Of a stretch of DNA of 64,000 nt, positions 30,433-40,335 are shown piece after piece. Location: the NCBI GenBank assembly GCA_002256395.1, contig NKJG01000001.1, forward strand, positions 1,116,001 to 1,180,000, read 5' to 3'. Below the pieces are notes generated by a model. It saw only the letters and a list, made by a program, of their open reading frames with translations. It searched no databases and had not been told where the DNA came from. Position numbers and translations under genes: made by a program. Within the stretch, counting starts at the first letter, position 1, and every line of letters starts with the position of its first letter. This DNA is from Bacteroidetes bacterium B1(2017) (GTDB lineage: Bacteria > Bacteroidota > Bacteroidia > UKL13-3).

Positions 30433-30870
30433 TTAAAAAGTTGGGCAACCAGTAAGGTGTTTTTTCTTTTTTCTTTTGAACCAAACAAAGTGGGTTGTTT
30501 TGGTGGGTTTAAGGATAGGCGTTTTATCGGTAACCTTGTTTTGTGTTTCTTTTGTTTGAGTAAACACAAGCGAATCTTTATTGAGGGTTTGGCTTTGTGC
30601 GGGTTTAATTGTAAGACCCAAAAAAGAAAGGATACTTAAACTAAAGAGCGCAAATTGTTTAAGGTTTGACATTTTTGGTTGGCCTAGCAATTGGCTTAGG
30701 TTAAATATTCCACAGGTGTTTGGACCAATGGTTGAATAGATTTCTTTATCACTTTTACCTCTAAAATCTACAATTTCTTTTTTGCAGGTGTGGCAATAAT
30801 AGGCCCCGTTTTTTTTATTAATGCCACCAAGTGCGAATGGACAAGGATTTTTGATGTGAAGATTTTTCAT
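30433..30870 (-). CDS. Small membrane protein with N-terminal Cys cluster (zinc-ribbon-like)
   Basis: NPCPFALGGINKKNGAYYCHTCKKEIVDFRGKSDKEIY...CGIF, then one TM segment. Confidence 0.55.
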   Translation of the reverse strand: MKNLHIKNPCPFALGGINKKNGAYYCHTCKKEIVDFRGKSDKEIYSTIGPNTCGIFNLSQLLGQPKMSNLKQFALFSLSILSFLGLTIKPAQSQTLNKDSLVFTQTKETQNKVTDKTPILKPTKTTHFVWFKRKKKKHLTGCPTF

Positions 30871-30996
30871 AAGCAGAAACTTGGTTCAGACTATAACCAA
30901 AAATACGTCAAAAAAGTATTATTTGAGGAGCGTAAATTTCTTTGTTTTCTTCTAAAAACAGCTTCGAGGATATATAAAAATATATATATTGCCAGC

Positions 30997-31629
30997 ATGG
31001 GCGGCATTCATCCTTTATTATTAAAAATTTCTGGCGGCGAGAGTGAGGTATTAGATTTTAAAAAAACCATTTCGTCGGCAAGTAAGATTGCTAAAACCAT
31101 GAGCGCCTTTGCCAATCATAAGGGAGGAACCTTATTGGTAGGAGTAAATGACAACAAAACCATTTCTGGGGCTAGGAGTGAAGACGAGAAATACATGCTT
31201 GATTTAGCGGCACACTTTTATGTAAGTCCAGAAATTGACATTCAGATTCATGAGTGGGAAATGGGCGACAAATCTGTAATTGAATGTTATATTCCTGAGG
31301 GAAAGGACAAACCCTATTACGCCAAAGATGAAGAAGGAAAATGGTGGGCTCATATTCGTGTAAAAGACCAATCGCTATTAGCGAGTAAAATTGTGTTGGA
31401 TGTTTTGAAGCGAAATAGTGGCAAGGGGCAGAACATAATACGATACACAGAGCACGAGCAATCGGTGTTAAAGTATTTGGATAAGAACCATAAAGCCACT
31501 TTGAAAGAAATTTGTAAGCTATTAAACATTTCTAGGTGGAGGGCTCAAAAAATGCTTGTAAGCCTTGTTAGTGGTGGTGTTGTGAGGTCGCATACAACAG
31601 AAAAAACAGAGTTTTTTACCTTGAGTTAA
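30997..31629 (+). CDS. AlbA_2/Schlafen-like ATP-binding domain protein with C-terminal winged helix
   Basis: GGESEVLDFKKTISSASKIAKTMSAFANHKGGTLLVGVNDN; C-terminal HTH ATLKEICKLLNISRWRAQKML; start set to MGGIHPLL. Confidence 0.8.
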   Translation: MGGIHPLLLKISGGESEVLDFKKTISSASKIAKTMSAFANHKGGTLLVGVNDNKTISGARSEDEKYMLDLAAHFYVSPEIDIQIHEWEMGDKSVIECYIPEGKDKPYYAKDEEGKWWAHIRVKDQSLLASKIVLDVLKRNSGKGQNIIRYTEHEQSVLKYLDKNHKATLKEICKLLNISRWRAQKMLVSLVSGGVVRSHTTEKTEFFTLS

Positions 31630-31696
31630 GTTTGAACCCAAACATTAAAGGATATTTTTAGAAAGAAAGGCACTTATTTTGTGTAGCAATAACGAT

Positions 31697-32194
31697 ATGA
31701 AAAAACCGATTCTATTTGTCATGCTTTTTGTAAGCATATTTTTGGGTCAAGCAATTACTGCCCAAACACCTACACCTAATCCTAGAAATATAGAAATAGC
31801 GCAAAAGTTTAATTATATTTTGGATAATGGGTTTGAGAAGATTGATTTGATGAAGGTTGGAACCATTGACAAATCGTTTTTTAATTTAGGCAACCCGCAA
31901 TTAATTATTTGGGATAAGAACGATAAGACGAAAAAAAACCTATTAAACACCTTCTCTTTAATTGTTGAATCAAGTGATCCTAAAATTCAAAGCAAGGTGT
32001 TTCAAACGCCCTCATGCGTATTTACAAGTGGTTGCAAGCAATTGATTACCATATTACCAGCCAATAGTAAGATTACCTTTACGGAGGTAAAATTAAACAC
32101 CACATTACCTGTTGCGGTACAGCAAGCACCTGGTTCTAAACACACCCTAGCTCCAGGAATGTTGCCAATTGCATTTTTCTTGTATATAAAATAG
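31697..32194 (+). CDS. Hypothetical secreted protein
   Basis: Signal peptide MKKPILFVMLFVSIFLGQAITAQ; no recognised domain. Confidence 0.5.
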   Translation: MKKPILFVMLFVSIFLGQAITAQTPTPNPRNIEIAQKFNYILDNGFEKIDLMKVGTIDKSFFNLGNPQLIIWDKNDKTKKNLLNTFSLIVESSDPKIQSKVFQTPSCVFTSGCKQLITILPANSKITFTEVKLNTTLPVAVQQAPGSKHTLAPGMLPIAFFLYIK

Positions 32195-32245
32195 GGGAAT
32201 TAATTTGTAAGCCTTAATTTTGTGTCGATACAAAACACACATTAT

Positions 32246-32941
32246 ATGAAGGTAGGCGTTGTTATTTTCCCAGGCTCTAATTGCGATCAAGATGCTATTT
32301 ATGCATTTCAAAATCAATTTGGTTGTGAAACTGTTACATTATGGCATAAAGACCACGACCTACAAGGCGTTGATTTAGTATTTTTACCTGGAGGCTTTAG
32401 TTATGGCGATTATTTAAGAAGTGGTGCAATTGCTCGCTTTTCGCCAATTATGCAAAACGTAATTGAGTTTGCTGGGAAAGGTGGATTAGTGATGGGAGTG
32501 TGTAATGGTTTTCAAATTTTATGTGAAAGCCATTTGTTGCCAGGAGCATTATTGCACAACAACAATCAAAAATTTAATTGTAAAAACGTTTTTATTAAGC
32601 CAGTAACCAATAATTCTTTAATTACTTCGGAGCTTAGTTTAACAAAGGCCTATCAAATTCCTGTGGCGCATGGCGAAGGAAGATTCTTTTGCGATGAACA
32701 AACCTTGGCAGGATTAAAGGCAAACGATCAAATATTATTTACCTATTCTGATGCAGAAGGAAATGCAACAGAGGGTTCGAACCCAAATGGCTCTATGGAA
32801 AATATTGCAGGTATTTGCAATGTTGGCCGTAATGTTTTTGGAATGATGCCTCACCCAGAAAGAGCCATTGATAAGGACCTATACAATACCGATGGAAGAG
32901 GCTTATTTGAAAGCCTTTTAAAAGCTAGCTTAGCGGTATAA
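32246..32941 (+). CDS. purQ: Phosphoribosylformylglycinamidine synthase subunit PurQ
   Basis: [55 protein letters not shown]. Confidence 0.95.
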   Translation: MKVGVVIFPGSNCDQDAIYAFQNQFGCETVTLWHKDHDLQGVDLVFLPGGFSYGDYLRSGAIARFSPIMQNVIEFAGKGGLVMGVCNGFQILCESHLLPGALLHNNNQKFNCKNVFIKPVTNNSLITSELSLTKAYQIPVAHGEGRFFCDEQTLAGLKANDQILFTYSDAEGNATEGSNPNGSMENIAGICNVGRNVFGMMPHPERAIDKDLYNTDGRGLFESLLKASLAV

Positions 32942-33193
32942 TGGCTTCTGCATTTGGCAGACTTTCATGCATGTCGCATTTCATTTTATGCCCATTAACA
33001 AAGGGCAGATGGAGTTTTGGCTTATTTCTTCCCCTTAATATTTTCCCTTCTTTTTTCCCAATACGAACCTGTTTGGTTTCACCCATACGTGTAGGTAAAT
33101 TCAATACCAGAAATGGGTTTAATGGAATTCAATTTGAGTTGATTTGCTTAGAATTACCAGTGTGTTTTGTTACAAAAGTGAGGGGCAATTAGC

Positions 33194-34588
33194 ATGGAGA
33201 AACACAGAAAATGGTTTGTTTTGGCAATTGTCGCATTCCTTAACTACCTTTTATTTATAGGTACCTGCAGGTATGGGCTTGCTTTGGAGGTGGATTCGGC
33301 TAATTATTTTTCGGCAGCACAAAGTTTGGCAAAGGGCAATGGCTTTTTGCAGTTTGATGAGTTTAGGTATTTAAACGCGCCGCCATTATATCCAATTGTA
33401 TTAAGTTTAGGATATTTATTGGGACTTCCAATACAGGCTTATGCTTTGGTTTTACACTTTTTCTTATTCAATGGAAGCCTGTATTTTTTGTTTTGTATCC
33501 TTCAAAAGCGATTAAACTTGAATCATGTTCCAATGTATTTGTTTTTTGCTGGGGGCTTTTATTTTAATTTCTTCCATGTGTTTTTATTTGCCTTAAGCGA
33601 GGCAGGATTTGTGTTTTTACTTTTAGCCTGGGTAAATGAATTGCTTAAGGAAGAAGATCGAAGTGAAGTTTTATTGGCCGTATTGCTTGGCCTGTTATGT
33701 ATGCAGCGCTATGCTATTTGGCTACTATTGCCAGGCATACTTATAGTTTGGTTCAAACAGAAAAAGAAAATTCTTTGGATGCTGGGTCAATTATTACCAG
33801 CCTTATTGTTTAGTGGGCTTTGGTGGTATAGAAATTTTTTAGTTTCTGGAACTCCCTTTGGGCAACACAAAGTAGAAGACAAAATTAGTTTAGAGGCTTT
33901 TGGAATAAATCTTTTGCGTTTGTTTACAGGTGTTTTGGAGCATTTGAATTTATTTGTTCCGCTTTTATTTTTTGCGCTTATACTGTTTTTAGGATCGGCC
34001 CTACACAGAAAATTAAGGGGTAAGGGACGAGAGTATGTTCACTTGGTGATTGCCATGAGTAGCAGTTATTTGATATTATTACTCCTTCAAGAAAACATCT
34101 CATTTATTCAAATGCCCAGGTATTTGGCTGTTTTATGGCCATTGGTATTACTAATAGCTGCCATTTATTTAGACGCTTTTGCTTGGCCAACTTGGACTAA
34201 AGTGTTGCTAGTAATGGCTTTTCTTGTTCCTCAAACAATTTTATTGCAGCATCATTTGCAAATAAAAGCTCAGTATGGTGCGGGAGGATACCATTCAAAT
34301 GATTGGATGTATTGGAAGAACAGAGATTTAGAACAAAAGATTCCTGAAGGAAAATTAGTGAGTAATTATCCTGACATGGTTTGGTGGATTACAGATAGAC
34401 ATTGCGAATACACCCCTTTTAAGGATGAAAATAAAGTGGATTATTACCAGAGAGTAGAACGGGGCAAGATTCTAATTTGGTTCAGAAAAAACGAACGAAA
34501 ACATGTTATGAACATGGATTTTAGGAATAGCCTTCCTGTAGAACAAATTTATGCGTTAAATGCCTGCGAAGTAAGCCGCATAAAATAA
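33194..34588 (+). CDS. Polytopic membrane protein, possible GT-C type glycosyltransferase
   Basis: N-terminal 'EVDSANYFSAAQSLAKGNGFLQFDEFRYLNAPPLYPIVLSLGYLLG' resembles GT39/PMT-like acceptor loop; many TMs. Confidence 0.6.
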   Translation: MEKHRKWFVLAIVAFLNYLLFIGTCRYGLALEVDSANYFSAAQSLAKGNGFLQFDEFRYLNAPPLYPIVLSLGYLLGLPIQAYALVLHFFLFNGSLYFLFCILQKRLNLNHVPMYLFFAGGFYFNFFHVFLFALSEAGFVFLLLAWVNELLKEEDRSEVLLAVLLGLLCMQRYAIWLLLPGILIVWFKQKKKILWMLGQLLPALLFSGLWWYRNFLVSGTPFGQHKVEDKISLEAFGINLLRLFTGVLEHLNLFVPLLFFALILFLGSALHRKLRGKGREYVHLVIAMSSSYLILLLLQENISFIQMPRYLAVLWPLVLLIAAIYLDAFAWPTWTKVLLVMAFLVPQTILLQHHLQIKAQYGAGGYHSNDWMYWKNRDLEQKIPEGKLVSNYPDMVWWITDRHCEYTPFKDENKVDYYQRVERGKILIWFRKNERKHVMNMDFRNSLPVEQIYALNACEVSRIK

Positions 34589-34591
34589 AGC

Positions 34592-36043
34592 TTACTGCCC
34601 TTGAGCTAAAGAATAGGCCGCTTTTCCACCAAAGGTTCTAAGTATTTCAATAGAAGAAATGCTTAAAACAGCACCTACTTGCGAGGCCATTTGAAGCATT
34701 TCTTGTAGGCTTGTTACTTGATTATTTTCCATTTCGAATCGAGCACGATATTGATCTACGCATTCTGTGTAAATCGAGCCTGTTGGCCAAACCTGCGTTC
34801 CTCTGTTTGAAATCATAATAAGTTTGAGGCCATTGGTGCTAAAAGGCAATAATTTGTTTGCTAACTCATTTCCGTTTTCGCTTGATTGGAAGAAAAGATC
34901 TATACCAACTACTTGTTCTTCTTGGCGGTTTGAACCAAGCATCATGCGCTGTTGGGCAGGTTTTTCGGGCAAATGAAATCCAGAAGGAACATTGCTTTTG
35001 CGTGTTACACCTTCGGCAGGGGCTTTACCCAGGTTGGCAATAATAGAATTTGCAAATTCTGTAGTGCTTAATGAAGGCTTGCTTTTATCGCCAAAATCGC
35101 CGGTATGGTTTCCAAGTTCTAAGGTTCTTAGTAAGGCATTTTCAATGGTATCGGCTTGGTTCATTAATCCAATATGACGAAGCATCATAAGGCCGCTAAG
35201 CAAAAGTGAGGTAGGGTTAGCAATGTTTTTGCCCATAATATCTGGGGCGGTTCCATGTACTGCTTCGAAGATAGAAATTTGATCACCTATATTGGCAGAA
35301 GGAGCAAAGCCCAAACCGCCAACTAGTCCAGCACAAAGATCACTCATAATATCTCCTTGAAGATTCGTAAGAACAACTACCTCATAGTTTTGAGGGCGAC
35401 TAACTAGTTTCATGGCTAGGTCGTCAACAATAATATCATCTGCTATTATTTCGGGATAGTCTTTGGCTACTTCATAAAAAGTTTCAAGGAAAAGGCCATC
35501 GGTAAGCTTCATAATATTGGCTTTATGGGCACAGGTTACCTTTTTGAAGCCCTCTTTTTTAGCCATTTCAAAAGCAAATTTATGTACCTGAATACTTCCT
35601 GGCCTTGAAATTAACCTGCGGCAAAGAGCCACATCTTGGGTAAGCATATGCTCTATACCGCCGTATGTTCCTTCAATATTTTCGCGTACAATTGTTAAGT
35701 CAATAGGAATTCCTGCTTTAGAGAAAACAGTATCTACGCCTTTAAGGGAGCGAAAGTGACGGCGATTAGCATATGTGCTCCAAGTTTTGCGTGCTGTTAC
35801 ATTGATAGATTTAACACCTTTGCCTTTTGGGGTTTCCATGGGGCCTTTAAACAAAATACCAAGCTCCTCAACCGTTTCTTTTGCTAGAGGGCTCATACCA
35901 GTGCTAAAACCTTTGTCGTAAAAGCTTTTGCCCATTTCAATAGTTTCATATTCAAGAGGCACATTTGCAGCATTAAAAATACTTAACACAGCATCCATTA
36001 TTTCGGGACCAATTCCATCTCCTTTGGCAACAGCTATTTTCAT
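34592..36043 (-). CDS. icd: NADP-dependent isocitrate dehydrogenase (long C-terminal-extended type)
   Basis: MKIAVAKGDGIGPEIMDAVLSIF; DIMSDLCAGLVGGLGFAPSANIG; EAVHGTAPDIMGKNIANP; start set to MKIAVAKG. Confidence 0.85.
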   Translation of the reverse strand: MKIAVAKGDGIGPEIMDAVLSIFNAANVPLEYETIEMGKSFYDKGFSTGMSPLAKETVEELGILFKGPMETPKGKGVKSINVTARKTWSTYANRRHFRSLKGVDTVFSKAGIPIDLTIVRENIEGTYGGIEHMLTQDVALCRRLISRPGSIQVHKFAFEMAKKEGFKKVTCAHKANIMKLTDGLFLETFYEVAKDYPEIIADDIIVDDLAMKLVSRPQNYEVVVLTNLQGDIMSDLCAGLVGGLGFAPSANIGDQISIFEAVHGTAPDIMGKNIANPTSLLLSGLMMLRHIGLMNQADTIENALLRTLELGNHTGDFGDKSKPSLSTTEFANSIIANLGKAPAEGVTRKSNVPSGFHLPEKPAQQRMMLGSNRQEEQVVGIDLFFQSSENGNELANKLLPFSTNGLKLIMISNRGTQVWPTGSIYTECVDQYRARFEMENNQVTSLQEMLQMASQVGAVLSISSIEILRTFGGKAAYSLAQGQ

Positions 36044-36160
36044 TGTTTTTTTTCTTGCCGCAAAAGTATGGTTTGAAGCCAAGCGGAGCAAGGTATAAGG
36101 CAATATTTTACATGCGAAAAATGTGGAATGTCCTAAAAGCGATTTTTACCTAAAAACTGT

Positions 36161-36191
36161 TTTGAATAAGAAAGGATTGGGTTTACTTTTG
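36161..36191 (+). promoter_or_regulatory. Bacteroidota-type promoter
   Basis: TTTG (36161-36164)-N19-TACTTTTG (36184-36191), 16 nt upstream of ATG 36208. Confidence 0.7.
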
Positions 36192-36207
36192 TTTGAAGTA
36201 AAACAGA

Positions 36208-37398
36208 ATGAATAATCGCCAATTATTTTTATTGCATCAAGCTCAAACAACCAACTTCCCATTGATGTTGGAGATAGCTAGGGCCGAAGGAAACTATTTG
36301 ATAGGGGTTCTTGGAAAGCGTTATTTAGACCTTATTTCTGGAATAAGTGTTAGTCATTTAGGGCATGGAAATGAGCACGTAAAAGAGGCAATTATAGCAC
36401 AATTAAACTTGCACCAACATGTTATGGTGTATGGTGAGTTTGTGCAAAGCGCCCAAACTAAGCTTGCTGCAAAACTTTGTTCGCTATTACCAAAAGGCTT
36501 AGACTCAGTTTATTTATTAAATTCGGGAGCAGAGGCTACAGATGTAGCCTTAAAGTTGGCCAAACGAGTAACAGGAAAAAGCGGCATTGTTGCCTGCAAA
36601 AATGCATACCATGGAAGTACCCATGCGGCATTGAGTTTAAATAGCGATGAGTATTATAAGCAGGCCTTTAGGCCTTTGTTGCCAGGTGTATCGTTTATAG
36701 AGTTTAATGATATTAAATCCCTGGAATTAATTAATGAGAATACTGCTTGTGTTGTAGTAGAGGTTATTCAGGGCGAGGCTGGTTATATTGCCGCACAAGA
36801 CGAGTTTTTAATTGCTTTACGCCAAGCTTGCAATACCTATGGTGCTTTGTTGGTATTTGATGAAATACAAAGTGGAATGGGCAAAACAGGAAAGATGTTT
36901 GCCTTTGAACACTATTCGGTTCAACCAGATATTTTATTGTTGGGAAAAGCACTAGGTGCTGGAATGCCAATAGGGGCAGTAGTTACAAGTCAAGACCACA
37001 TGAATTTATTAGCCGACAATCCAATTTTAGGACATATTACAACTTTTGGTGGGCACCCAGTAATAGCATCGGCGGCGCTGGCTGGCATAGAATCATTGGA
37101 AGAGGGAAAGTGGATGGATTTAGTTGAACAAAAGGAGGCTTTGTTTAGAAAGAACTTGGTTCACCCAGCCATACGAAGCATAAGCGGTAAGGGTTTGATG
37201 TTGGCAATAGAATTAGATTCGTTTGATAACAATATAAAAGTAATTCAGCACTGTATTGCTGGAGGAGTAATTAGTGATTGGTTTTTATTTGCCAGCAACA
37301 AAATACGCATAGCGCCGCCATTAACAATTACCGAGGAAGAAATTGGATTTGCTTGTAATGTAATTTTGAGCTCTTTAGATTTGGTTTACCCTGCTTAG
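36208..37398 (+). CDS. Class III (acetylornithine/ornithine-type) aminotransferase
   Basis: GISVSHLGHGNEHVKEAI; LLVFDEIQSGMGKTGKMFAFEHY; LLGKALGAGMPIGAVV (PLP Lys). Confidence 0.88.
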   Translation: MNNRQLFLLHQAQTTNFPLMLEIARAEGNYLIGVLGKRYLDLISGISVSHLGHGNEHVKEAIIAQLNLHQHVMVYGEFVQSAQTKLAAKLCSLLPKGLDSVYLLNSGAEATDVALKLAKRVTGKSGIVACKNAYHGSTHAALSLNSDEYYKQAFRPLLPGVSFIEFNDIKSLELINENTACVVVEVIQGEAGYIAAQDEFLIALRQACNTYGALLVFDEIQSGMGKTGKMFAFEHYSVQPDILLLGKALGAGMPIGAVVTSQDHMNLLADNPILGHITTFGGHPVIASAALAGIESLEEGKWMDLVEQKEALFRKNLVHPAIRSISGKGLMLAIELDSFDNNIKVIQHCIAGGVISDWFLFASNKIRIAPPLTITEEEIGFACNVILSSLDLVYPA

Positions 37399-37793
37399 GC
37401 TTGGTCCATATCTTCAAAAAGGCCATTGTCTTCGTAATAATCAACAATAAGCTTTCGCAGTCTGTTTTCTTGGCTCATTAAATCGGTAAAGGGTGGTTTT
37501 TGAACCAACGAATAATGCGGCCAACCTTCTTCATCTATATGCTCAAACTTATAATAGCCTTCGTAGCTAAGGAGTTTGCAGGTTGCAATATGCATGAGGT
37601 CCATTTTTTCGTGTTTGGCAAACTCACGCATTTGGCCTAACTCTCTAACGCCAATTAAAAAAATTAGGCCATTCATATCTGGTTTTTTTCCAAATTGCTT
37701 TTTTAAGTCGAACACAATGCGGTACCATTTAGCTTTAGTGGCATCATCTAAAATATAGGCTTTATGCGAATCGGGCGTTTCTATGTTTTCCAT
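37395..37793 (-). CDS. Conserved hypothetical protein
   Basis: WYRIVFDLKKQFGKKPDMNGLIFLIGVRELGQ; start set to MENIETPDSHK. Confidence 0.6.
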   Translation of the reverse strand: MENIETPDSHKAYILDDATKAKWYRIVFDLKKQFGKKPDMNGLIFLIGVRELGQMREFAKHEKMDLMHIATCKLLSYEGYYKFEHIDEEGWPHYSLVQKPPFTDLMSQENRLRKLIVDYYEDNGLFEDMDQA

Positions 37794-37868
37794 GTTATAT
37801 GGCACAAACCTAAAGAAAGATTTTACCGAAACTAATATTGATGTTACATTTGACATAAGTTTTGAATT

Positions 37869-39245
37869 ATGAAAAAAGCGCTATTCGTATTATTGATTTC
37901 TTTAAGCCAATTAGCAAATGCCCAAAAGGGCAAGATAAATACCCCTTTAATTATAGCAGGACCCATGCTTGGGTACTCAGAACATACCGAGTGTTTGGTT
38001 TGGGTTGAGAGCAAATGTGCCAGCAAAGTAAGTATACAATATAAGGTAAAAGGTTTGACTGGGCCTTGGCAAACACAAAGCATTAGCAACAAAAACGCGG
38101 GCGATTGTTTACCTTTTATTAGCAAGTTTGTTTTAATAGGCTTGCAAATGGGATCCACCTATGAATACCAAATTTTATTGGATGGAGTAGCTCAAAAATT
38201 TGATTATCCATTAGTTTTCAAAACCAAAGTTTTATGGGAATGGCGCACATCGCCGCCTGATTTTACGTTTCTGTTGGGCTCTTGTTTATACATAAATGAC
38301 AGTGCGTATGATAGACCTGGTAAACCTTATGGCGGCAGCACTCAAATACTAAATTCTATGACCAATACGCCAGCCGATTTTATGCTTTGGTTGGGCGATA
38401 ATACCTATACACGTGAAGCCGACTATAGCAGCGCAAGTGGCATTCAGCATAGGTATTTGCACACTCGTATGGAACCAACGTTGCAGCCGTTATTGGCAAA
38501 AATGAACCATTATGCCACTTGGGATGATCATGATTTTGGAGATAATGATGGGAACAAACATTTTGAGTTAAAAGATGTGAGTGCAACGTGTTTTAAAGAG
38601 TATTGGGGCAATAAATACTATGGAGAAAACGGCGAAGGGGTATATCATAACTTTAGGTATAGCGATGCTGAATTTATTTTATTAGACGACAGGTGGTTTA
38701 GAGACGAATCGGAGTTGAATGAGGCTAAATACCCCAAAACACAACTAGGTTCGAACCAATTGAGTTGGCTGAAAAACAAATTGAAGCATAGCCGCGCCTC
38801 TTTTAAATTTGTGGTTGTGGGCGGTCAATTTATAAATGAAAACACCGATAAGGAATCGTTTAATTTATATCAAAAAGAACGGGAAGAAATTATCCAGTTT
38901 ATTATAGACCAAAAGATAAGCGGAGTAATTTTTCTGAGTGGAGATAGGCATCATACCGAATTGCTGAAGAACGATAAGGTAACGGCAACACTTGGATATC
39001 CTTTATATGATTTAACTTCTAGTAGCATAACAGCTGGCCCAAGCAATATTTTAAATACAACTGAAGCAAAAAATCCACAGCGAGTAGAAAACACCTTGGT
39101 GGCAGAGAATAACTATTGTACCATAAAAGTAAGTGGTCCAAAGCGAGGAGAGAGAGTATTGAGCTTAACTTGTTACGATTCTAAAGGCCTCGTAAAATGG
39201 GGACAGATTATTAAAGAATCGGAATTGAAGGCAACAGGGAGGTAA
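37869..39245 (+). CDS. Alkaline phosphatase D (PhoD-like) metallophosphatase
   Basis: FTFLLGSCLYIND; DFMLWLGDNTYTREADY; YATWDDHDFGDNDGN; VIFLSGDRHHTEL. Confidence 0.9.
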   Translation: MKKALFVLLISLSQLANAQKGKINTPLIIAGPMLGYSEHTECLVWVESKCASKVSIQYKVKGLTGPWQTQSISNKNAGDCLPFISKFVLIGLQMGSTYEYQILLDGVAQKFDYPLVFKTKVLWEWRTSPPDFTFLLGSCLYINDSAYDRPGKPYGGSTQILNSMTNTPADFMLWLGDNTYTREADYSSASGIQHRYLHTRMEPTLQPLLAKMNHYATWDDHDFGDNDGNKHFELKDVSATCFKEYWGNKYYGENGEGVYHNFRYSDAEFILLDDRWFRDESELNEAKYPKTQLGSNQLSWLKNKLKHSRASFKFVVVGGQFINENTDKESFNLYQKEREEIIQFIIDQKISGVIFLSGDRHHTELLKNDKVTATLGYPLYDLTSSSITAGPSNILNTTEAKNPQRVENTLVAENNYCTIKVSGPKRGERVLSLTCYDSKGLVKWGQIIKESELKATGR

Positions 39246-39330
39246 GGATTTGGTAATAATGAACAGAATAGTATAACTTGCAGATAAATCACTCAATTTC
39301 TGCAATTACTTACTCAAATTATTACCTGTT

Positions 39331-40335
39331 ATGGAACACAAGTCAAAGCTAATTCAGGAGCAATTTCTCCAGCGTGTTAAATCTGCAGTTGCGCCAAATG
39401 TTTCGTTTGTTGATGAGTTGGCCGATTTATTAAAGCTTAGTACAGATAGTGCTTATAGAAGAATACGTTGTGAAACCTTATTTAATATTGAAGAGATAAC
39501 CTTAATCTGCAAGCATTTTAGAGTATCGTTTGACCCTGAGGTTCAGCACATGAGTAATAAAGTAACCTTTGATTACTTAAAGCTGGATGATAAAAAAGAC
39601 AATTTTCGTTTGTGGTTAATGTTTATTTCGGCAGATGTAAAGAAGATAGGAACCTCTATAAACAACCAAATTATTTATGGAGCAGATGATGTTCCGTTGT
39701 GGCATCACTTTTTTGATAAAGAATTAGTTGCCTTTAAGATTTTTTATTGGCTCAAATCAATTTTAAATGCACCAGAATTTGCAGATGTAAACTATGATGT
39801 GAAGTTAATTGATGATGAAATGATATCGAGTGCAATGGAAATGTTGCGGAACTATAATCAAATTAACTCGGTTGAGATTTGGACGGAAGACACGTTGAAT
39901 AGTAATCTTAAGCAAATAGAATATTTCTGGGAATCGGGATTTTTTAATAGCAAACAAGATGCTTTAAGGCTCTGCGATTTGTATGTGGAGGAGTTGAACC
40001 TGGTGCTTAAGAAGGCATCGAAGAGCAGTAAGTTAATAGAGAAAGGCGAATCGGGGCGCGAGAACTTTAAGCTGTATAAAAGCGAAGTAATGATTGGCAA
40101 CAACAGTATTTTGGCCAATATAGGATCAACCAAAATTGCTTATGTAAGTAATAATACATTTAACATGATGAGCACTACAAGTGCTGATTTTGTTCATGAA
40201 AATGAGCTTTGGTTAAATAATTTATTGCGCAAATCAACCCTTATAAGTGGAGTTGCAGAGAAGCAAAGAAATCAGTTTTTTAGAGTACTTAGAGATAAGG
40301 TTGACACCTTAAGGCAAAAGATTGTATTAGGTTAA
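39331..40335 (+). CDS. Putative helix-turn-helix transcriptional regulator
   Basis: N-terminal FVDELADLLKLSTDSAYRRIRCETLFNIEEITLICKHFRVSFD resembles an XRE/BetR-like HTH. Confidence 0.55.
   Translation: MEHKSKLIQEQFLQRVKSAVAPNVSFVDELADLLKLSTDSAYRRIRCETLFNIEEITLICKHFRVSFDPEVQHMSNKVTFDYLKLDDKKDNFRLWLMFISADVKKIGTSINNQIIYGADDVPLWHHFFDKELVAFKIFYWLKSILNAPEFADVNYDVKLIDDEMISSAMEMLRNYNQINSVEIWTEDTLNSNLKQIEYFWESGFFNSKQDALRLCDLYVEELNLVLKKASKSSKLIEKGESGRENFKLYKSEVMIGNNSILANIGSTKIAYVSNNTFNMMSTTSADFVHENELWLNNLLRKSTLISGVAEKQRNQFFRVLRDKVDTLRQKIVLG

Noticed and set aside
32941-33192. Plus-strand [17 protein letters not shown]...
   Set aside because: Composition is unlike a real protein and starts at the purQ stop; the opposite strand has a more plausible small ORF.
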